Under the pieces are notes generated by a model. The model was not told the origin of the DNA and made no database searches. It saw only the letters and a program-made list of their open reading frames with translations. 64,000 bases of DNA from NCBI GenBank assembly GCA_949130495.1, contig OX422219.1, positions 264,849,111-264,913,110 of the forward strand. The letters are read 5' to 3'. This document shows, one piece after another, positions 59,373 through 64,000 of the stretch. The number at the start of each line of letters is the position of its first letter. Positions within the stretch are counted from its first letter, which is position 1. Position numbers and translations under genes: made by a program. The stretch comes from Sambucus nigra. Taxonomy: Eukaryota > Streptophyta > Magnoliopsida > Dipsacales > Adoxaceae.

Positions 59373-61127
59373 ATGGTAAATTTAGGAGGAATAAAAGGAT
59401 CCCAAATAAATGATGAGCTGATGACTTTGATGGCCACCCTTATGCAGAGATGCCAAGCAGAAACCAATGAAAATTTCCCATAAACAGTAGGAATCCACAA
59501 ACTTTCAGCTTTTTAAAGGTCCATGAATGTTCAAGAATAATATGATTTATAATCGAGTTAGGAAGCACTTGCAGAATTTATCTTTATTCCATTGCTTATT
59601 ATGGGTCCAATAATCAACTTCAGGACCTACACTTTTAGAATCACAAATAGAATAAATTGGACCATTCTTCATCCAGTTTTCCTTGACCAAATCAATTTAA
59701 CCATCTACCGATCTCCATTTGATAATGCCTTCATCTAACTCTCTAACTTTACACATTCTTCCCTAGGTGTTTGTAAAGTTGTTAGGAGTCACTTCCATAG
59801 GATGCTTCTTCTTACAATATCTAGCTTTAATTAATGAATCCCATAGAGAGTTGGAAGTCCTGAATTTCCACCATAGCTTGATTAACATGGCATTGCAAAT
59901 ATCTTTTAATCTTCTGATACCCAGGCTTCCTTCAGATAAAGTCTTACATACTTCTTCCCATTTGCACCAACTCTTTCTTCTTAAAACTTTAAAGGAACCC
60001 CGTAGGAATATTAAAAACATACCTTCTAAATTGGATATCACTGACTTAGTAGGATATATATCTATAATTGTGTGAATATAAATGGAAGTAAGCACGCTTT
60101 TGATGAGCTAAATTTCACTAGTTGCATTTAAAAATTTAGATTTCCAACCACTAAGCACTTAGTTGATCTTTAATATCAAATGTTCAAATATTGAGTTCTT
60201 CTTCTACCTACAAAAAGAGGACAACCCAAATATAAAATTGGATTTTTTTGGTTAGAAATGCCAATAAACTTTTGGGTATTTGAGGCTTTGGATGAAGGAA
60301 TGTGTTTGGAGAGAAATGCTTGGCTCTTGGATTTGTTAACAATCTGACCCGCTGCCCTTTTATACTCCTTTTTAATCCCCATAATGGTTTTTTAAATCTT
60401 TTTTGGTGCCTGAAGAAAAGATGATAATGTCATCAACATATTCAAGATGGTTAAATCTTGTAGATCCAATAAAATTTTTATAGCCATTTAAAACAAGAAT
60501 GGCCTCATTTAGATTTCTGAAAAAATCTTCTGCGATGATAATAATGTGACTTGGAGATAGGGTATCTCCTTGTCTAAGACTCTTGTAGGATTTGAAATTA
60601 CATCTAGGAGAACCATTGACTATGACTGAGAACCAACTATTTGAGATTAACCTCCAAATCATATCTATCCACTGCTTTGAGAAACCAAATTTTTTAAGAA
60701 CATGAATGAGAAAAATCTACGAAAATCTATCATAAGATTTAGTGAGGTCCAACTTAAGCACCATATTACCTCCAAAATTATTTTGGTTGATCATGGAGAC
60801 CATTTATTTGGAAAGCATATCTTTTTCAAAGATGTCTCTACCTTGAATGAATCAGGTTTCGTTTGGGGAAATAATTTGAGGAAGACAAAGATTGAGTTTG
60901 TTATCTAGGATTTTGGAAATGATTTTGTTTAGGAAATTGACAAGGCTTATAGGTGTAAAGTCAGAAAAGGTATTAGGTGAGGTGACTTTGGGAATGAGGG
61001 TAATTAAGGTAGAAGTCAACGTTTTTAGAATGTGAGCTCCCAAGAAAAATTTTTGAACAACTTCAACAATTACTTTTTGATAATTTTCCAAAAGTTGATA
61101 TAAAATAAATCATGAAAGCCATGTGGT
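59373..61127 (-). pseudogene. LINE (non-LTR retrotransposon) reverse transcriptase remnant
   Basis: Read from 61,127 down. It begins abruptly inside the pre-RT segment (GFHDLFYINFWK), then shows TLITLIPKV and SDFTPISLVN (61,091-60,852), SLRQGDTLSPS and the active site EYVDDIIIF (about 60,450-60,424). Then come GQIVNKSKSQ and YLGCPLF (60,382-60,176), GSLGIRRLKDICNAM (60,095-59,763) and a zinc-binding-like end (GKFSLVSAWH, IPPKF) at about 59,478-59,378. This is the plant L1-type order. The active site has Val where Ala is usual, but both Asp residues remain. No endonuclease and no poly(A) tail are present; both ends are cut by other elements. Many stops and shifts. Confidence 0.88.
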
Positions 61128-61480
61128 CTAAAGCTGGGGTATTGATCTTTCATTACTTGTTTTGGTTTCCATCTAGATTCTTATTAATTTTGGTGTTCCC
61201 AAAGAACTTTAACTGAGGGAATTTCCTTATTTTTGAGATACTTCACTTGGCGATCAAGAATTTGAATAGGGTATTAGTGTTCTATCTTTACTTGTCAATA
61301 AGTAAGACATCTCCTCACCAAGTTCTCCATATCGGTTCTCATGTTTGGACACCAGTATTACTTCTTCAAAGCATGGTACATTTTTTATCTTTTGGGGTGT
61401 ATCACGAATTTAGAATGATGAGCTTCATAAAACACTTCTTCTCGTAGAGATGTATTGTCACGCACATATAATCTATTTCT
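61128..61480 (-). pseudogene. Gypsy integrase: zinc domain fused to the C-terminal end, core missing
   Basis: The zinc-binding part reads EAHHSKFVIHP and RRCLTY (about 61,435-61,298); the fourth ligand expected after CLT is Tyr, and a stop follows. After KIEH and a stop the sequence jumps at about 61,270-61,280 to the C-terminal segment PIQILDRQVKYLKNKEIPSV (to about 61,215). It then runs to KQVMKDQYPSF, which ends at the LINE junction near 61,128. The whole DDE catalytic core and the following few hundred residues are gone. Confidence 0.8.
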
Positions 61481-61689
61481 AAATCAAAGTCTTTTGTCTT
61501 TATAGTAGGAAATATCTGGTTGTTTACTCAAAAAATTATGTACAAACAAATCTTTGGTCTATTGCATTAATATTCTCTTTCTTAATTCGTGATGAGTGAT
61601 AATGTTAAAAAATTTTGTGCAAGGGGTAAGTAATCTTAGATCATATTGCTTTACGATAGCGATAATATCTTAGGAATTTAGAGTATGAA

Positions 61690-62136
61690 GTCTCCTATCG
61701 AATTTCAACTTAAAGCATCATCTACTACATTACCTTTGCTTGGATGGTAATTTTGTTTAAATTCATAATCTTCCAAAAAATTTATCCATCATCATTGTCT
61801 TAAGTTCAAGTCTTTTTGGGTAAAGATATACTTCAAACTTTTGTGATCTTAAAAGACTTGGATACTTACACCATAAAGGTAACAACGTAAAATCTTTAAT
61901 GCAAAAACTATGACTGCTAGTTCAAGATCATGGACTGGATAATTACGCTCATGTGTCTTGAGTTGTCGTGACCCATATGCTACTATTTTTTCATTCTATA
62001 TTAACACACGTCCTAATCCTTGTAATGAAACATCGGTATATACCTCATTACTTACATCACTAGAAAGAATAGTGAGAATAGAAGCAGTAGCCAACTTTTC
62101 CTTCAACACTTGCAATGGTTGGTTACATTTTTTTGT
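61690..62136 (-). pseudogene. Gypsy RNase H domain
   Basis: Continuous with the RT after a stop near 62,137. Visible are EVYTDVSLQGLGRVLI with the first Asp at about 62,034-62,032, [48 protein letters not shown] and NYHPSKGNVVDDALS. These are the standard RNase H blocks of Ty3/gypsy pol. Several stops interrupt it. Confidence 0.85.
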
Positions 62137-63078
62137 CTATATAAATGGAACTTCCTTCCTAGTTAGTTTTGAAAGGGGAAGAGAAATGCCTGAAAACCCT
62201 TCGACAAATCGACGATAATATCTAGCTAATCCAAGAAAACTCTTTATTTCGGTAATAATAATAGAATTTTTCCATTCCAAAATGGCTGAAATTTTAGCTG
62301 GATCATCTTGAATTCCATTTTCAGAAATCACATGTCCTAAAAAATTGATTTCTTTCATTGAGAAATCACATTTTCTCTTTTTGTTGTATAACCAATGAGT
62401 TCTTAGAGTACTTAAGACTATCTTCAAATGTTGAATATGTTCTACCAAGTCTTGAGAATATACAAGAATATCGTCAATGAAAATGATAAGGAATTGGTCC
62501 AAAAAAGGTCTAAAGATTCTGTGCATTAGATCCATAAAATCTGTTGGGTAAAAATATCCATAACGAGTTCAAAAAGCGATCGGTTGAATGTCTTCCTCTC
62601 TGACATGAAACTGATGATAACCCAATTATAAATCTATTTTAGAAAAGACCCTTGCTCCTCTAAGTTGATCAAATACATATCCTATTCGAGGTAAAGGATA
62701 CTTATTCTTAATAGTTACTGAATTCAATTTACGATAATCTATGGACAATCTAAAGCTTCCATCATGTTTCGTAAGTAATAACACCAGAGATCCCCAAGGT
62801 GATGAACTTAATTGAATGAAACCTTTTGATAAAAGATCATCTAATTGGGTACAGAGTTCTCGAAGTTCTAAAGGATCCATTCGATAAGGGGGTATCAAAA
62901 TCAGAAGTGTATTGGGATAAAGATTGATACTAAACTCAATTTCTCTAGAAGGAGTAATCCTGGTAAATCTTTGAAAAAAACATCTCCACATTGTTCCAAC
63001 AAATGTGGAATTAAAGAAGAAATCTGAATTTGATAATTCGAAGGATTTGAGGAACCTATTCCTTGGAATATTGTACAA
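62137..63078 (-). pseudogene. Gypsy reverse transcriptase domain
   Basis: Two open parts. The first, 63,078-62,626, holds [40 protein letters not shown] and [20 protein letters not shown]. The second, 62,535-62,137, holds the active site [10 protein letters not shown] and [16 protein letters not shown]. Between them the segment that normally precedes MDLM is shortened ([13 protein letters not shown]), so a small deletion removed the usual FGLTNAP part. Stops near 62,625 and 62,575 break the frame. Confidence 0.9.
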
Positions 63079-63079
63079 T

Positions 63080-63420
63080 TATTTTCATTGTAAAATAAAT
63101 TTTCTTATCTTGACAATTGATATAAGCGTGATATTCATCTAATACATCCATTCCAATAATAATACCAAATCCGCGAATATCTAATATTATCAAGTTCACC
63201 GATAGAGTTCCTAGACCAAGCTAAATTTTACAATTCCTATAATCTTGGGTTGATGTATTGATTTCACCTATTGGTAATTCAATATTCACTAGACTAAAAT
63301 GGAGGCTGGAGAGAATCAGATTAATTTAGCTAGTTTAACGCTGATAAAGGAATGTGTAGCTCCTGTGTCGAACAAAATATATGTTGGAATATGCTGGAAA
63401 ATAATCATATTTTTAATCAT
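63080..63420 (-). pseudogene. Gypsy aspartic protease domain
   Basis: The active site TYILFDTGATHSFIS lies at about 63,390-63,346, followed by a region with LIILDIRGFGIIIGMDVLDE (about 63,200-63,140) and INCQDKKIYF, which match retropepsin and linker blocks of plant gypsy elements. A stop lies near 63,220 and another just before the RT part. Confidence 0.85.
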
Positions 63421-64000
63421 GTCATGTGCATTTCGTATAGGCCGTGTGGCATAATTCCTCCCACTATTCAGAATTGGTTGAATTCTTTGAGTTGGCTTGA
63501 AGTGATTTGGACTAGAATAAAATTTTGGATTTAATGAGGGTTTATTTAATTGGCGGCGGCGGATTGGAGCTAATTTTATCTTAGGATATCGGGGCTGAAT
63601 ATGTCGTATCTCATTATATTCGTGACAAAAATCTCATAACAGGTTGTGTTGTGATGGATTTGGGAATAATCTTGTTCACTAGAGTTTTTATATGGATGGG
63701 TTCTAGAATGAGATGGTGTTTTGATGATATGGTTGTTCTTAACATCTGGGTGTGGAGATTGGATCAAGGTTGAAGAATTGTGTTCCACAATGTTTGTAAC
63801 GTCAATCAACTCGAAATACTCACGAATTTGTAATAGAGCGATTGAATTATTAATTCTTGGGTGTAGTCCTCTTTCAAACTTCTTACATCTCTTCACCTCG
63901 ATACCTACGTATTCCAGGGAATAATAATATAGTATAACAAAATTAGCCTCGTATTGAGCTACTATATGGGTAGGTTGTTGTAATTTTAGGAAATCAATAG
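63421..64000 (-). pseudogene. Gypsy gag remnant (partial, runs off the window)
   Basis: The open part 63,896-63,576 reads KRCKKFERGLHPRINNSIAL and continues with a hydrophilic segment, matching the end of the gag domain of plant gypsy elements. No clear CCHC knuckle is visible between it and the protease; the region 63,575-63,421 is open in part but has no Cys cluster. The start of gag lies beyond the window. Confidence 0.7.

Larger units (their letters stand above)
61128..64000 (-). mobile_element. Ty3/gypsy retrotransposon remnant (chromovirus type, 5' end beyond the window)
   Basis: Minus-strand gag-pol remnant in the order gag, protease, RT, RNase H, integrase zinc domain, chromodomain-side end. 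The order RT-RNase H-integrase is that of Ty3/gypsy. The end segment ILDRQVKYLKNKEIPSVKVL is typical of the integrase C-terminus of plant chromoviruses, most like the Tekay/Del group. The integrase core is deleted and no LTR was recognised inside the window. Stops and shifts are frequent. Confidence 0.87.

Noticed and set aside
58923..59400. tRNA-Met primer binding site
   Set aside because: The usual TGGTATCAGAGC-like word was not found. The leader is cut at about 59,372, and the 5' part at about 52,148 is lost at the inverted join.

Overview
The window looks like flowering-plant nuclear DNA from repeat-rich heterochromatin. No intact host gene is visible. The plant call rests on the mix of elements: a long satellite array of about 169 bp monomers, an integrated caulimovirid (plant pararetrovirus), a CACTA-type transposon end, a chromovirus-type Ty3/gypsy pol remnant and a plant-style LINE remnant. 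The species cannot be told from the sequence.

Region 1 (1-45,815) is one uninterrupted head-to-tail satellite array, about 270 monomers by arithmetic. The basic unit is 169 bp, with a 166 bp variant that carries a 3 bp shorter AT-rich linker. Each monomer has an AT-rich half and a GC-rich half; the GC-rich half contains an inverted repeat (cccgtggg ... cccacggg). Several levels of higher-order repetition are visible: a 5-monomer duplication (839 bp), a roughly 27-monomer duplication (4,541 bp), a 19-monomer unit (3,204 bp) alternating with a 13-monomer derivative (2,192 bp), and a 16-monomer unit (about 2,696 bp) repeated twice. The many open frames on the minus strand are by-products of the repeat, not genes.

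Region 2 (45,816-47,023) is the array flank: AT-rich non-coding DNA, a strongly diverged partial satellite monomer (46,301-46,378), then the end of a CACTA transposon rich in GTCACGG...CCGCGACC palindromes. The CACTA end finishes at 47,023 and sits inside pararetroviral sequence.

Region 3 (47,024-59,372) is an endogenous pararetrovirus arranged as a large inverted repeat. The left copy runs on the minus strand (52,148 to 47,024). The right copy runs on the plus strand from about 52,148 to 59,372 and is the only one with the movement-protein region. The order is movement protein, coat protein with zinc knuckle, coiled coil, aspartic protease, reverse transcriptase, RNase H, then two downstream frames of unknown function, then a promoter and poly(A)-like leader. 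Both copies are dead, but they have decayed at different catalytic or binding positions.

Region 4 (59,373-64,000) holds two fused retroelement remnants on the minus strand: a LINE reverse transcriptase fragment (61,127-59,373) joined directly to the chromodomain end of a Ty3/gypsy pol (64,000-61,128) that has lost its integrase core. The window is best read as a satellite-array edge used as a landing zone for nested, decaying elements. I see no new functional system. The most informative points are the satellite's higher-order structure and the inverted viral pair.
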